Source of the DNA: Pseudomonas viciae
GTDB taxonomy: Bacteria; Pseudomonadota; Gammaproteobacteria; Pseudomonadales; Pseudomonadaceae
Assembly: GCF_004786035.1 (NCBI RefSeq)
Contig: NZ_CP035088.1
Span: forward strand, 4,376,001-4,440,000
Direction of reading: 5' to 3'
Length of the DNA: 64,000 bases
The notes beneath the pieces are model-generated. The model was not told the DNA's origin and did not search any database. It worked only from the letters and a program-made list of their open reading frames with translations. Every line of letters starts with the position of its first letter. The first letter of the stretch is position 1. Below are positions 29,087-37,970 of the stretch, in pieces. A program made the position numbers and the translations under genes.

Positions 29087-29260
29087 TCAACCACGCCGCC
29101 CGGTTTTTTGCGCGTCGGTGTCTCCCGCTTCAGGGTCCCCTTGCTGCTGTTTGCGCTTGGCCGGATCGTTTGGGCGCAGGGCGTCGTTGTCCCGCTCCAC
29201 TTCACCGGGCATCCCTGGCTCGTCCGGGTTCTGCGGCGTTTGATCAGGGCTGTGCTTCAT
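29087..29260 (-). CDS. Small hydrophilic protein (57 aa), unknown function
   Basis: A 58-codon reading frame from ATG 29260 to TGA at 29087, with a textbook ribosome site AAGGAG six bases upstream. The product starts MKHSPDQTPQNPDEPGMPGE and is rich in Pro, Asp, Glu, Gln, Lys and Arg. It has no hydrophobic segment and is probably disordered. Codon use is GC-rich like its neighbours. It lies 155 bp downstream of the AttH-like gene on the same strand and may be expressed with it or alone. I recognise no domain; function cannot be assigned. Confidence 0.65.
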   Translation of the reverse strand: MKHSPDQTPQNPDEPGMPGEVERDNDALRPNDPAKRKQQQGDPEAGDTDAQKTGRRG

Positions 29261-29290
29261 GGCGAACTCCTTGGAATTCCAAGCCTGGAA

Positions 29291-29350
29291 TCAGGCATCG
29301 GGCGGCTGCAGCCGGTAAGTCAGCGACGAAAGTTTGAGGTCATCGCTCAT
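29291..29350 (-). CDS. Possible 19-codon ORF
   Basis: ATG 29350 is preceded by GGAG at a six-base distance and encodes MSDDLKLSSLTYRLQPPDA before TGA. It lies between the AttH-like gene and the 57-codon gene on the same strand. It could be a tiny gene, a leader peptide or chance; the only evidence is the ribosome site and its placement. Confidence 0.25.
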   Translation of the reverse strand: MSDDLKLSSLTYRLQPPDA

Positions 29351-29415
29351 GACGGACTCCAGCGAGGCATTCATAAAGTATGAGGGTCGAGGTTCGCGGG
29401 GAGTTCCGGCGATTA

Positions 29416-30483
29416 TCAGTAGCCGGTCATTTCCAGGTAGCCATTACCGCCGTGGCTGCCACTCAGTTGCACCGGCCCCTCCCAATAGGGAATGCGCAGG
29501 TTCATCCAGGCGTTGGGGTTCAAGGCCTGGGTGGTGACGTCGAGCTGCTTGCCGGGAATCTTCAGCGACCAGCGCACCGGCATCGAATGCCCGGCGACCT
29601 TGGCGGTGTCCAGCGGCACGAGGCTGATTTCCCCGGCGTGCAGGGTCTGCGCCCGGCCCTGGGGATCGATCCAGGTGCCCGTCAGGTACGGCGCTCCGTT
29701 CTTGTGGCGCATACGATAGAGCATCACGTGTTCACCGCTGTTCAGGTGCAGAGAAAACCAGTCCCATCCAGTCTGGTTGGCCGTCAGGGGCTGGCTGCTC
29801 CACTCGCGGTCAAGCCAGGCCGGACCGTTGACCTGATAGCGCTGGCCGTCAATTTCCAATTCGCCACTGGCCTGGAAAAACGGCTGGCTGTAGTAGTACG
29901 ACGCCTGACCCTGTTCGGATTTCTGGCTGAAACCCTGATCCCCCTGCAACACCAGCGGGCGGGCCGAAGTGAGCCGCAACGCATAACTGAAGCGCGGGTC
30001 TCGGGCCGTCAGTTGCATATCCGCCAGAGGGTCGGCGCCTGACGCTTGAGTGCCAAAGCGCCAGTCGTCGATCCAGGCCTCGAAGGGTGTCGTCTGCACC
30101 CCGGCCTGCCCCACACCACCCCGAGCGTAGCGCTCGGCGGCATGATGGACGGCGGCAGAAGTGACCGCCGCGTGACCGAGCCAGATCGTCTGGTTGCGCC
30201 AGCCGTTGGCCTGGGGCGCGGCGTTCAAGGCGCTGCGAAACAGCGTCCATTGCACACCGAAATCGCGGCCCTGGGCATCCTTGAGATTGGCGGTGACGTA
30301 CCACCACTCGATGCGAAAACCCTCATGAATGCCGTGGTCAGCCGGGAAACTGAACACCCGCCCCGGCGCCACTGGCGTGAACGCGGCAGCCTGATCGCCC
30401 AGGCCGGCAAAGCCCTTCTCCGGTAACGGTTCACCGCAGCCGCTGAGCAACACCAGCAACATCAGGCCGACTTTAATCTTCAT
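29416..30483 (-). CDS. AttH/CrtC-like lipocalin-type lipoprotein
   Basis: A 355-residue exported lipoprotein: signal MKIKVGLMLLVLLSGC with Cys16 in the lipobox. The rest belongs to the AttH/carotenoid hydratase-like fold, made of two lipocalin-type beta barrels (HEGFRIEWWYVTANLKD, FGVQWTLFRSAL, then EWSSQPLTANQTGWDWFSLHL in the second half). The start at ATG 30483 overlaps the end of the permease gene by 11 bases. Encoded after an FtsX-type permease and a LolD-like ATPase, it is likely the partner protein of that ABC system, handling a lipid-like or hydrophobic molecule. Substrate unknown. Confidence 0.85.
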   Translation of the reverse strand: MKIKVGLMLLVLLSGCGEPLPEKGFAGLGDQAAAFTPVAPGRVFSFPADHGIHEGFRIEWWYVTANLKDAQGRDFGVQWTLFRSALNAAPQANGWRNQTIWLGHAAVTSAAVHHAAERYARGGVGQAGVQTTPFEAWIDDWRFGTQASGADPLADMQLTARDPRFSYALRLTSARPLVLQGDQGFSQKSEQGQASYYYSQPFFQASGELEIDGQRYQVNGPAWLDREWSSQPLTANQTGWDWFSLHLNSGEHVMLYRMRHKNGAPYLTGTWIDPQGRAQTLHAGEISLVPLDTAKVAGHSMPVRWSLKIPGKQLDVTTQALNPNAWMNLRIPYWEGPVQLSGSHGGNGYLEMTGY

Positions 30484-32944
30484 GGGCAAAGGTTCTCAGC
30501 AAATCCGCCGGCTGCGTGCGGTACAACGCATACAGCGGCCAGGCCGATGCCAGTAGCGTGGCGAGCATCGCCAAGGCCAGCAACTGCGCCAGTTGCAACG
30601 GGAATACCTGCAACGGCAGGCGCCAGCCGAAGGCCTGCACATTGATCACCGCATCCAGGCACCAGGCCAGGGCGATGCCCAGGGGCAAGGCCAGCATCAG
30701 GGTCAATAGCGCCAGCAGCCAGGTCTGGCCGAGGTTGAGCAACATCAACTGCCGTCGCGTCACCCCCAGCGCCCACAGTGGCGCCAACTGGCCGAGGCGA
30801 CTCTGGCTCTGGGTCAAGAGACTGATGAACAACGCCACTCCGGCCACCGCCAGGGTCAGACTGTTGAGGGCAGCGGTGGCGGCAAAGGTGCGCTCGAACA
30901 CTTGGGTCGACCAGCCCTTGAGCCGGGCCTGATCGACGATACGGCTGTCATCCAGGCTGAACCGACCTTGCAACGCCGTCAGCAGCGCCGGGATCGCGGA
31001 CGGTTCGATGCGCAGGTTGAAACGGTTTGGCGTCAGTTGCGGCCAGTGCGCCAATAAGTGATCAACGTTGACCAGCACATGGCCCTTGGGATTGCCGTAG
31101 TCGGCATAAACCCCAACGACGCGTAGCGCCCACGGCCCCTGCGGCGTCGGGAGGGTCAACTGATCGCCAATGCTCACCTTGAGGCGTCGGGCCAGTTGTT
31201 CACTGAGCATCAGCGTGTCGGCAGCGGCGAGTTGCTCCCAAGGCTTGTCGCTGGCCGACTCCAGCAGCGGCCAATGCTGGCGATAGTGGGGATGATCGAT
31301 GATGCCGTGGATATCCGTCGGCCAGCCCTGCAACGGGACCGATACCTGCCAGATGGGAACGACCGCCGTAACCGCCGGTTGCTGCTTGAGCCAGGCGTGC
31401 AGCTCGCCCGCCTGGGCGGGGGTTTGCGGATTGATGTACAGCTCGGCGCTCAGTCGTTGTTCGAGCCAGTTGCTGAAGGTCTGGCGAAAGCCTGCGGTCA
31501 TGCTGCCGGCACCGATGTTCGCCGCCAGCGCCAGCAGCAACGCCATCAGCGCCAGGCTCAGCGTCGGCAGTTGCTGGCGGCAATCGGCGAGAAACCACTG
31601 CCCAAGTACCGAACGGCTGCGGCGCAACAGCAGGTTCAGCGCGCGATTGAGCAACACCGGCAAGGCCAGCGCCGCGCCCAGCAACAAGGTGGTCATCAGG
31701 ACAAAACCGCTGGCCAGGCTGTCACCCCAGATCAATGCCGACACGGCGATCAACGCCGCGAATGTCGCCACCCAACCCTGACGCCGCAGCCATCGCGCAT
31801 GGGCCTGATGCCAGGCCTGGGGATTGGCCAGCGCCAGCAACGGCAGGCGCGCGGCGCGCAGCAAACTGTCGGCGCCGGCCAGCAGCGCACCAAGCAGGCT
31901 CAGGCCGACGCCGCTGAGCCACCACCACGGGCTGAGGTTCAGATGCCCGGCCACTTCAGCGCCGTACAAACCCCGCAGACTCGCCGCGACATCGGGCAAC
32001 AACAGGCTCGCCAGCCAATAGCCGCTGAGCACCCCGGCGATCCCTCCGAGCAAGGCCAGCGCGCCCAGCTCAAGGGCCAGGCTGGTGATCAGCACCCGCG
32101 CACTGACGCCACAGGCCCGCAGGGTTCGCAGCAGGCTGCGGCGTTGTTCCAGGGCCAGGCCGATGGCGGCGTGGACAATGAACAGTCCCACCACGAAGGA
32201 TAAAAACCCCAGGGCGTCGAGGTTCAGGTGAAAGCTTTCGGTCAGGCGCGACAGGTTGTTTTCTTCATCGGCGTGCTTGAGTTGCAGCCGACCGTTGAAC
32301 GCCTCCGGTAACGCCGCACTGAACGTGGTGGGCAGCAACAGCCGTGACAGCTGCTCCGGCAACCCGAGTACCTGCTGGGCAAAACCGATGTCCATCAACA
32401 GCATGCCCGGCGCCATGTCCACCTGGACATGCAGTGGCGGCAGCAATTGCCCATCCACCGTCTGAGGCCGGTCGCCCTCCCGCAGCCCCAAGGCTTGCAA
32501 GGTCTGCGCAGCGACCCAGGTGTGGCCAGGGTCCGTGAAAAACGCCACCAGTTCGGTTATCTCCCGCGCCTGCCCCGCCAGCGCCGCCCCGGGAGGCAGC
32601 GATACCGGGTCAATGCCCATCAGTTGCAGGCGCTGGTCTTCGTGGCCCTTGAGCATGACTCGCGCCTGCAACACCGGTGACACCGGCCAACCCTGGCGCC
32701 GCAGATCGACAAACCATTGCTGAGGGAAGGTGCCGCCGCCGGGCGCACTGAGGCTGGCCTGGGGTTCGCCGCCGATGAGCTGACTGGCCCGGGCATAGCT
32801 GTCCCGGGCCTGACTGTTCAGCGCCTGCACACCGGTGAGCAAACTGGTGGCGAGCCAGAGCCCGGTCAACACGCTGAAAAACTGCACCGGATGCTGGCGC
32901 CAATGGCTGAGCAGCGCCTTGAGGGTCTGGCGAAAGATCATCAC
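30473..32944 (-). CDS. FtsX-family ABC transporter permease (large, duplicated type)
   Basis: An 823-residue inner-membrane protein with an N-terminal anchor (about 20-40), a large periplasmic domain, membrane helices at about 250-430, then a second FtsX unit: another periplasmic domain (about 500-680) and helices at about 690-810. Two fused FtsX units are typical of permeases paired with LolD-like ATPases (MacB/AttG-like, DUF214). The start overlaps the ATPase stop by four bases and the end overlaps the AttH-like gene. Such systems use mechanical transmission to export or extract lipids or lipoproteins. Confidence 0.9.
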   Translation of the reverse strand: MMIFRQTLKALLSHWRQHPVQFFSVLTGLWLATSLLTGVQALNSQARDSYARASQLIGGEPQASLSAPGGGTFPQQWFVDLRRQGWPVSPVLQARVMLKGHEDQRLQLMGIDPVSLPPGAALAGQAREITELVAFFTDPGHTWVAAQTLQALGLREGDRPQTVDGQLLPPLHVQVDMAPGMLLMDIGFAQQVLGLPEQLSRLLLPTTFSAALPEAFNGRLQLKHADEENNLSRLTESFHLNLDALGFLSFVVGLFIVHAAIGLALEQRRSLLRTLRACGVSARVLITSLALELGALALLGGIAGVLSGYWLASLLLPDVAASLRGLYGAEVAGHLNLSPWWWLSGVGLSLLGALLAGADSLLRAARLPLLALANPQAWHQAHARWLRRQGWVATFAALIAVSALIWGDSLASGFVLMTTLLLGAALALPVLLNRALNLLLRRSRSVLGQWFLADCRQQLPTLSLALMALLLALAANIGAGSMTAGFRQTFSNWLEQRLSAELYINPQTPAQAGELHAWLKQQPAVTAVVPIWQVSVPLQGWPTDIHGIIDHPHYRQHWPLLESASDKPWEQLAAADTLMLSEQLARRLKVSIGDQLTLPTPQGPWALRVVGVYADYGNPKGHVLVNVDHLLAHWPQLTPNRFNLRIEPSAIPALLTALQGRFSLDDSRIVDQARLKGWSTQVFERTFAATAALNSLTLAVAGVALFISLLTQSQSRLGQLAPLWALGVTRRQLMLLNLGQTWLLALLTLMLALPLGIALAWCLDAVINVQAFGWRLPLQVFPLQLAQLLALAMLATLLASAWPLYALYRTQPADLLRTFAHED

Positions 32945-33609
32945 CCCTGGGCCACCTGGGCCAGACGGCCGCGCTGCAAGACCACGCGCCGGGACAGACG
33001 GGCCGCCACCCGGGGGCTGTGAGTGACCATCAGCAAGCTGGTGGGGCTGCCATCCAACAGTTCCAGCAACAGTTGCAACACCTCGTCGCTGGTGGCTTCG
33101 TCGAGGCTGCCGGTGGGTTCGTCGGCGAGCAACAGGGGCGGTCGCGAGGCCAGCGCCCGGCCCAGCGCCACCCGTTGCTGCTGCCCACCGGAAAGCTGTT
33201 CCGGGTAACGCCGCAGCAAGTCCTTGAGCCCGAGCCGCTGCACCAGATGAGCCTGCCAGACAGGGTCATGGCGGCCACACAGGCGCGCCTGGAACGCCAG
33301 ATTATCCTCCACCGGCAAGCTGCTGATGAGGTTGAACTGCTGGAACACCAGACCGATTTCGCTGCGTCGCCAGTTCGCCAGCTGGCTTTCGCTCATTGCG
33401 TCGAGCCGATACTCGCCACTGCGAATGCTGCCGCGATCGACCTTGTCCAGCCCGGCGACCAAGTGCAGCAAAGTGCTCTTGCCGCTGCCGGACTCCCCCA
33501 TCAGCGCCAGGCTACTGCCGGGGGCCAGCGTCAGATCGATGCCTTGCAACACCGGCAACGGGCCCTGGGGGGTGACGTAGCTTTTAAACACTTCGCGCAC
33601 TTCAAGCAT
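32941..33609 (-). CDS. ABC transporter ATP-binding protein, LolD/MacB type
   Basis: A 222-residue cytoplasmic ATPase with Walker [10 protein letters not shown] (about 38-46), Q-loop in LVFQQFNLI, signature [15 protein letters not shown], Walker [13 protein letters not shown] and a switch His in VTHSPRVA. All catalytic residues are present. It is the first gene of the three-gene ATPase-permease-AttH-like operon, coupled to the permease by a four-base overlap. It diverges from the acyltransferase gene across 247 bp. Confidence 0.92.
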   Translation of the reverse strand: MLEVREVFKSYVTPQGPLPVLQGIDLTLAPGSSLALMGESGSGKSTLLHLVAGLDKVDRGSIRSGEYRLDAMSESQLANWRRSEIGLVFQQFNLISSLPVEDNLAFQARLCGRHDPVWQAHLVQRLGLKDLLRRYPEQLSGGQQQRVALGRALASRPPLLLADEPTGSLDEATSDEVLQLLLELLDGSPTSLLMVTHSPRVAARLSRRVVLQRGRLAQVAQG

Positions 33610-33856
33610 GAAAAGGCTCGATGGATAAACGTGAGGCTCAGGATAGCGGAGTTAAGTGCCGGCCCACCAAGGGATGAACCTGGGCAACCGCCCCCTACCG
33701 TTTGTCACTTGCCCAACCTTATTGGATCCACTTACTTGTGTCGGGTAAATTTTCGGCTATCAATCAATAACTAATACCCGCCGTTTAATGCTGTCGGCGT
33801 AATCGTCACAAATATGACGACCCTGGATTGCCTCCTTCTCAAGGACGATCGCCGAC

Positions 33857-35776
33857 ATGCCTCACACCCAGTATCGCCTCGATATCGACGGGCTTCGCGC
33901 TGTTGCGGTAATCGCCGTGCTCATCCATCACCTCAACCCCGGCCTGCTCCCAGGCGGGTTCGTCGGGGTCGATATTTTCTTCGTCATCTCGGGCTTTCTC
34001 ATCACCTCCCAGGTGTTTTCCGAGATCAGGCAGAACACCTTTTCACTGAAGCGTTTTTATCAACGGCGAATCAACCGCATCGTGCCCGCATTGGCGACGG
34101 TATCGCTGGCGAGCGTGATCGCTGGGGCCTTCATTCTTTCCCCGGCCGACCTGACCCGACTCAACGTCAGCGCGCTGCTCTCCCTGCTGGGCGTCTCGAA
34201 CATCTACATTTGGGTGAAGTACGGAAACTATTTCGCGGCGGACGCCAGCGAAGCCCCGTTGCTGCATACCTGGTCATTGGGTATCGAAGAACAGTTCTAT
34301 GTGATCTGGCCGCTGCTCATTCTGGCGCTGTATCGGCTGGCGCCACGTTATGTATTGGCCGTGCTGGGGGTTGGCATTGTTGCGGCGATAGGGCTTTCCG
34401 AGTACGCCACGAACGTCTTTGCCACCGCCTCCTACTATCTGCTGCCCACGCGCTTTTTCGAATTGATGCTGGGCGGCGCGCTGGGTATTTATCTCTATCG
34501 ACCATGTTCGCTTGGTCAGCGAGCGGCCCAGGGGTCTGCTCTGGTCGGGGCCGGGCTGATCGGTTTTTCGTTGTTCGCCCTGAGCCCGGACGCGCCTTTC
34601 CCAGGCCTCAATGCGCTGATGCCTTGCCTGGGCGCGGCACTGCTGATTCTGGCCGGCAGCGGTAGCGTTCGTTCCCGCCTGCTGACCAACCGGCCCATGG
34701 TGTTCATCGGCCTGATTTCCTATTCGCTTTATCTCTGGCATTGGCCGTTGATTGCCTACCTGAATTACCTGGGCATCGCCATGACGTTTACCGTAGGGAC
34801 AGCGCTGTTGGTGGTGTCGATTTCGCTGTCCTGGTGGTCCTGGCGTTATGTCGAGATCCCCTTCCGACGCTCCGGCGTGCAGTTGCCGTTTTCCCGCGTG
34901 CTCACTCAGCGATTCATGACTCCCACCCTGGGGCTCGCCGTGTTGGCGGCGTTGAGCCTGCAATTGAATGGCTTCCCGCAGCGCTTTGCGCCTGAAGTGT
35001 CGACGCTGGAAGCCATGACCCTGGTGGAACCGAACAAGCTTCGCAGCGACTGCCACATGCCCAATGCGCGCTACGGCAGCGACCCCAATCCCAAGTGCCG
35101 GCTCGGGGCGCGCAAGGAGCAACTTGACGGGATCATGGTCGGCGACTCGTTCGCCAATCACTTCACCGGCATGGTCGACATCCTGGCCGCCCCCGACGGC
35201 ATCAGGCTGATGGACTACACCCTGGATGCCTGCCCACCGATCTTCGGCTACACCGCCGAGGTATCGACGGCGTATGGTGCCCGTTGCGCGGGACGCAACA
35301 AACGGGTGTTCGAGCTGATCAATCAACACCACTACCCTTACGTCGTATTGGCCGGGGCTTGGCCCAAGGACACGGCGGCCGGGGCGATTGTCGAAGCAAG
35401 TATCAAGGCCGTGGCGGACAACACTGGCCAGGTCATTGTGATTCTCAGCAACCAGAACATCGATAAGGCCGCGACCTGCCCGGTACGTCGCCTGATGTTC
35501 GGTAGCGATCGCCCATGCTCGGCACCGCTGGATATCACGGCGCCTTACTGGGAAGGCATACGCGCCCGGCTGACCCAGGTGCGCTTTATCGACCCCAATC
35601 AAGTGATCTGCCCGGCGGGGCTGTGCAGCCCGATCATTGACGGGCAGTTGCTGTACCGCGATGACGCACACTTGAATGATGTGGGCTCACGCTTCATTGG
35701 CCGCACGCTACGCGACCGAGGCTTTTCACTGCTGCACGACCCCGCCCACCCCGGGCCAATCGCCACGACGAGATAG
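33857..35776 (+). CDS. OafA/YrhL-type acyltransferase with C-terminal SGNH domain
   Basis: A 639-residue membrane acyltransferase. Residues about 5-345 are an acyltransferase-3 domain with about ten helices and the marks YRLDIDGLRAVAVIAVLIHH (catalytic-type His), FFVISGFLI and WSLGIEEQFYVIWP. The C-terminal part (about 360-639) is a periplasmic SGNH esterase/transferase-like domain with GDSFANH (about 429-435) and DDAHLND (about 602). This two-domain form O-acetylates LPS O-antigen, peptidoglycan or exopolysaccharide. Its place beside the exopolysaccharide operon suggests polymer modification. AAGGA lies upstream of ATG 33857. Confidence 0.9.
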   Translation: MPHTQYRLDIDGLRAVAVIAVLIHHLNPGLLPGGFVGVDIFFVISGFLITSQVFSEIRQNTFSLKRFYQRRINRIVPALATVSLASVIAGAFILSPADLTRLNVSALLSLLGVSNIYIWVKYGNYFAADASEAPLLHTWSLGIEEQFYVIWPLLILALYRLAPRYVLAVLGVGIVAAIGLSEYATNVFATASYYLLPTRFFELMLGGALGIYLYRPCSLGQRAAQGSALVGAGLIGFSLFALSPDAPFPGLNALMPCLGAALLILAGSGSVRSRLLTNRPMVFIGLISYSLYLWHWPLIAYLNYLGIAMTFTVGTALLVVSISLSWWSWRYVEIPFRRSGVQLPFSRVLTQRFMTPTLGLAVLAALSLQLNGFPQRFAPEVSTLEAMTLVEPNKLRSDCHMPNARYGSDPNPKCRLGARKEQLDGIMVGDSFANHFTGMVDILAAPDGIRLMDYTLDACPPIFGYTAEVSTAYGARCAGRNKRVFELINQHHYPYVVLAGAWPKDTAAGAIVEASIKAVADNTGQVIVILSNQNIDKAATCPVRRLMFGSDRPCSAPLDITAPYWEGIRARLTQVRFIDPNQVICPAGLCSPIIDGQLLYRDDAHLNDVGSRFIGRTLRDRGFSLLHDPAHPGPIATTR

Positions 35777-35863
35777 CAGCCACGGGGAGTTGTGGCGCAT
35801 GCATTATCTGTGTACGACCCGGAAAAAACTGAGGGAGGAGATTTGTGAAAGCCCGAGAATCCG

Positions 35864-35889
35864 TGTGGGAGGCCGAGTCCGGTCCCACA
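35864..35889. terminator. Hairpin between convergent acyltransferase and sulfatase-fold genes
   Basis: TGTGGGA and TCCCACA pair around 12 bases. It looks like a decayed REP and may end both transcripts. Confidence 0.45.
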
Positions 35890-35893
35890 GGGA

Positions 35894-37591
35894 TCACTGC
35901 CCCGCCGCCATCTGTGCCTGTGTCGGCCCCGGTGTGACGATGTGGTTCAGGTCGATGTATTTCCATTCAGGCATCGCCCCCAGCCGTGCATTGAAGCGGT
36001 AGTTGAAGGTGAAGGCGTCTTCGGTCGGCTGGCTCAGGGACTTGCCATAATTGGCTTCAATCCCGGTCGGTTCGTAGCCCATCAACTGCAACAGTGTCGG
36101 GAAGATGTTGTAGTGGCTGGAGCGGTCCTTGTTCTGCGCCCAGGCACGCCGCCAATCCAGCGTGTGCGACTGCGCGCCCTCTATCACCACCAACGGCACG
36201 AGCCCTTCCTCCGCCACCGGATCGCCGCCGCAATGGGTGTTGAGCCCCGGATTGCCGCGCTCATGCAGGTCCTGGCCGTGATCGGAGGTGTAGATCAACA
36301 CCGCACGACTCAAATCGGCCTGTTGGAAGACTCGCTTGAAAAACTCGCCGACGTTCCACAGCAACGTGTTCTGGTAGGCGTTGCGGTACAACATCCAGTC
36401 ATCCTTCTGGCCATTGAAGCCGTCGCGCTCGCCGGTGTCGGCCACTTCCTGGAACTGCCCTCGCGGCAAGGCCGGGCGGTAGCTCATGAAGTCGTCGGGG
36501 TATTTGTCATGTACGGGAAAATGCGCGCCCACCTTATTCATCACCACCAGTTCGGCACGGTCGTCGCCCAGCAGCTCGATCAACTTCGCCGCCGCCGCCA
36601 TGTCACGGTCGCGCACGCTGACCTGGTCGAATTGGACGAATTCGTCGATGTCCTGTTTCTCAAGATCAGTCATCAGGTTCTGCAGGTTGCCACCGGTGCG
36701 TTGAGCGTCGATGTAGACGGTACGCAACCCGGCCTTTTTGGCGTACTGCCAGATCGACGGCAGGGTACTGTTGATGCGGATGTAATCGTCGCGAGTACCG
36801 CCGTAACGCAGGGTGACATTCGTGTCGGCGCTGCAATTGGCGATGGAGGCCGCGTAACCGAAATTGAAAATTTCCACGCCCATGGGTGGCGTCTTCAGGC
36901 CGGTGTACACGCCGAACGGGGTGTTGATGTCGAGGTAGTTGCCGGAAATGCTTTCATCGATGATCAGTACAATGTCGTGCTCGATGGCAGCAGTTAGCCG
37001 CGCGATGCGCACCGGTTCACGAGGGCCAACCGTGTTGTGCAGAGCCTCGTAGGTGAACAGGTTCAGATAGGCCAGCGGCGTGTACATCACCGGCAACCCG
37101 CGTGCGCCCTCACCCGCCCGCACGAACAACACGCCGCTGAGCAACAGCACGCCCACCAACGGCGCGGCGATGGGCAAATAAACCGGCACTGGCAGCCGAC
37201 GGCGAGGCTTGAGACCGATGCCCAACAGTAACAACAGGCCACCGAGCCCGGCACTGATGATCACCTCGCGGTACTGATAGACCGCCTCCTGGATAAAGCC
37301 GCCGGAGTACACCAGCGACACAAACTGACTGTAGGTCAGGTAGCTGTCGGTGACCCGGGCGTACACCTCGAAAAACACCGCCGAAGCAAACATCACCAGC
37401 GCGAACAGGTGCCGCACCAGGGTTTGGCGGATGTACGCGCTCATCCACAAAGCCACCACCAATACCACGAACATCGCGCCGTACAACAGCGTGGCGAAAC
37501 CCAAACCCAGCGCCCCTACACGGTCAAGGTAGTCGGCGTACCCCCGCACCAGGTACAGCACCAGCAACAGTTCCTTGAGGTATCGGGCCAT
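35894..37591 (-). CDS. Membrane sulfatase-fold transferase (phosphoethanolamine/phosphoglycerol transferase-like)
   Basis: A 565-residue protein with five N-terminal membrane helices (about 5-160) and a periplasmic alkaline-phosphatase/sulfatase-fold domain. Metal and nucleophile positions are IIDESISGNYLD (Asp212, Glu213, Ser214, with Ser rather than the Thr of EptA), KVGAHFPVHDKYP, SDHG (436-439) and His453 in NTHCGG. The family transfers phosphoethanolamine or phosphoglycerol to lipid A or glycans. It is divergent from the exopolysaccharide operon and could decorate that polymer or LPS. The acceptor cannot be read from the sequence. Confidence 0.82.
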   Translation of the reverse strand: MARYLKELLLVLYLVRGYADYLDRVGALGLGFATLLYGAMFVVLVVALWMSAYIRQTLVRHLFALVMFASAVFFEVYARVTDSYLTYSQFVSLVYSGGFIQEAVYQYREVIISAGLGGLLLLLGIGLKPRRRLPVPVYLPIAAPLVGVLLLSGVLFVRAGEGARGLPVMYTPLAYLNLFTYEALHNTVGPREPVRIARLTAAIEHDIVLIIDESISGNYLDINTPFGVYTGLKTPPMGVEIFNFGYAASIANCSADTNVTLRYGGTRDDYIRINSTLPSIWQYAKKAGLRTVYIDAQRTGGNLQNLMTDLEKQDIDEFVQFDQVSVRDRDMAAAAKLIELLGDDRAELVVMNKVGAHFPVHDKYPDDFMSYRPALPRGQFQEVADTGERDGFNGQKDDWMLYRNAYQNTLLWNVGEFFKRVFQQADLSRAVLIYTSDHGQDLHERGNPGLNTHCGGDPVAEEGLVPLVVIEGAQSHTLDWRRAWAQNKDRSSHYNIFPTLLQLMGYEPTGIEANYGKSLSQPTEDAFTFNYRFNARLGAMPEWKYIDLNHIVTPGPTQAQMAAGQ

Positions 37592-37970
37592 GTCGATCTC
37601 GACGCTATCGCGACGTTAGGGAGGGGTTCGCTTTCTGCACACTAGCAGCAGGTTTTCAAAGCGCAAGAAAGGCGACACCCGAAGAACGCGTCAAAAAAAA
37701 GTTACCCCAAAAATGACACCTTTACCTAACAAAAAACTGAAAAAACTATGGATTACGACCGTTCATCGCATTCTAAAACGTCCATATAGCCCTTTAAAAC
37801 CGGCACTTTTCTAAGTCAGTCAAGGACTTGATATCAAAAGGCCCGGTTCTTTCTAGTTTTGCCAACACTGACAACTGTCATTTTGCTGACACGATTTTAT
37901 GAAGCTGCGCTATACCCCTCTAAACAGTTTCATCCGAGTTACATCATTCGGTTTGCGAGGCACGCCAAAA
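37592..37970. promoter_or_regulatory. AT-rich divergent intergenic region upstream of the exopolysaccharide operon
   Basis: These 379 bp separate the sulfatase-fold gene from ugd and are markedly richer in A/T than the flanks (for example 37690-37860). A small inverted repeat TGTCA-TTTTGC-TGACA lies at 37876-37891. I saw no JUMPstart/ops element, no clear sigma-54 site and no convincing AlgU site. The length leaves room for regulator binding or a long 5' leader. Confidence 0.4.

Noticed and set aside
33814..34665. 283-codon plus-strand frame at the start of the acyltransferase gene
   Set aside because: It is an alternative reading frame of the same DNA with an Arg/Gly/His-rich product.
34274..35671. 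465-codon frame antisense to the acyltransferase
   Set aside because: The sense gene has complete acyltransferase and SGNH motifs; the antisense product matches nothing.
35845..35937. 30-codon frame starting at GTG with GGAGGAG upstream
   Set aside because: It reads through a decayed REP hairpin and into the 3' end of the opposite-strand gene; the ribosome-like sequence is probably chance.
37592..37970. AlgU (sigma-22) promoter or JUMPstart/ops element before ugd
   Set aside because: GGACTT at 37822 lacks a properly spaced -10, and no GGCGGTAG core is present.
37899..37970. ugd start at ATG 37899
   Set aside because: The 24 extra residues precede the conserved N-terminal NAD-binding strand and have no ribosome site; ATG 37971 fits the family.
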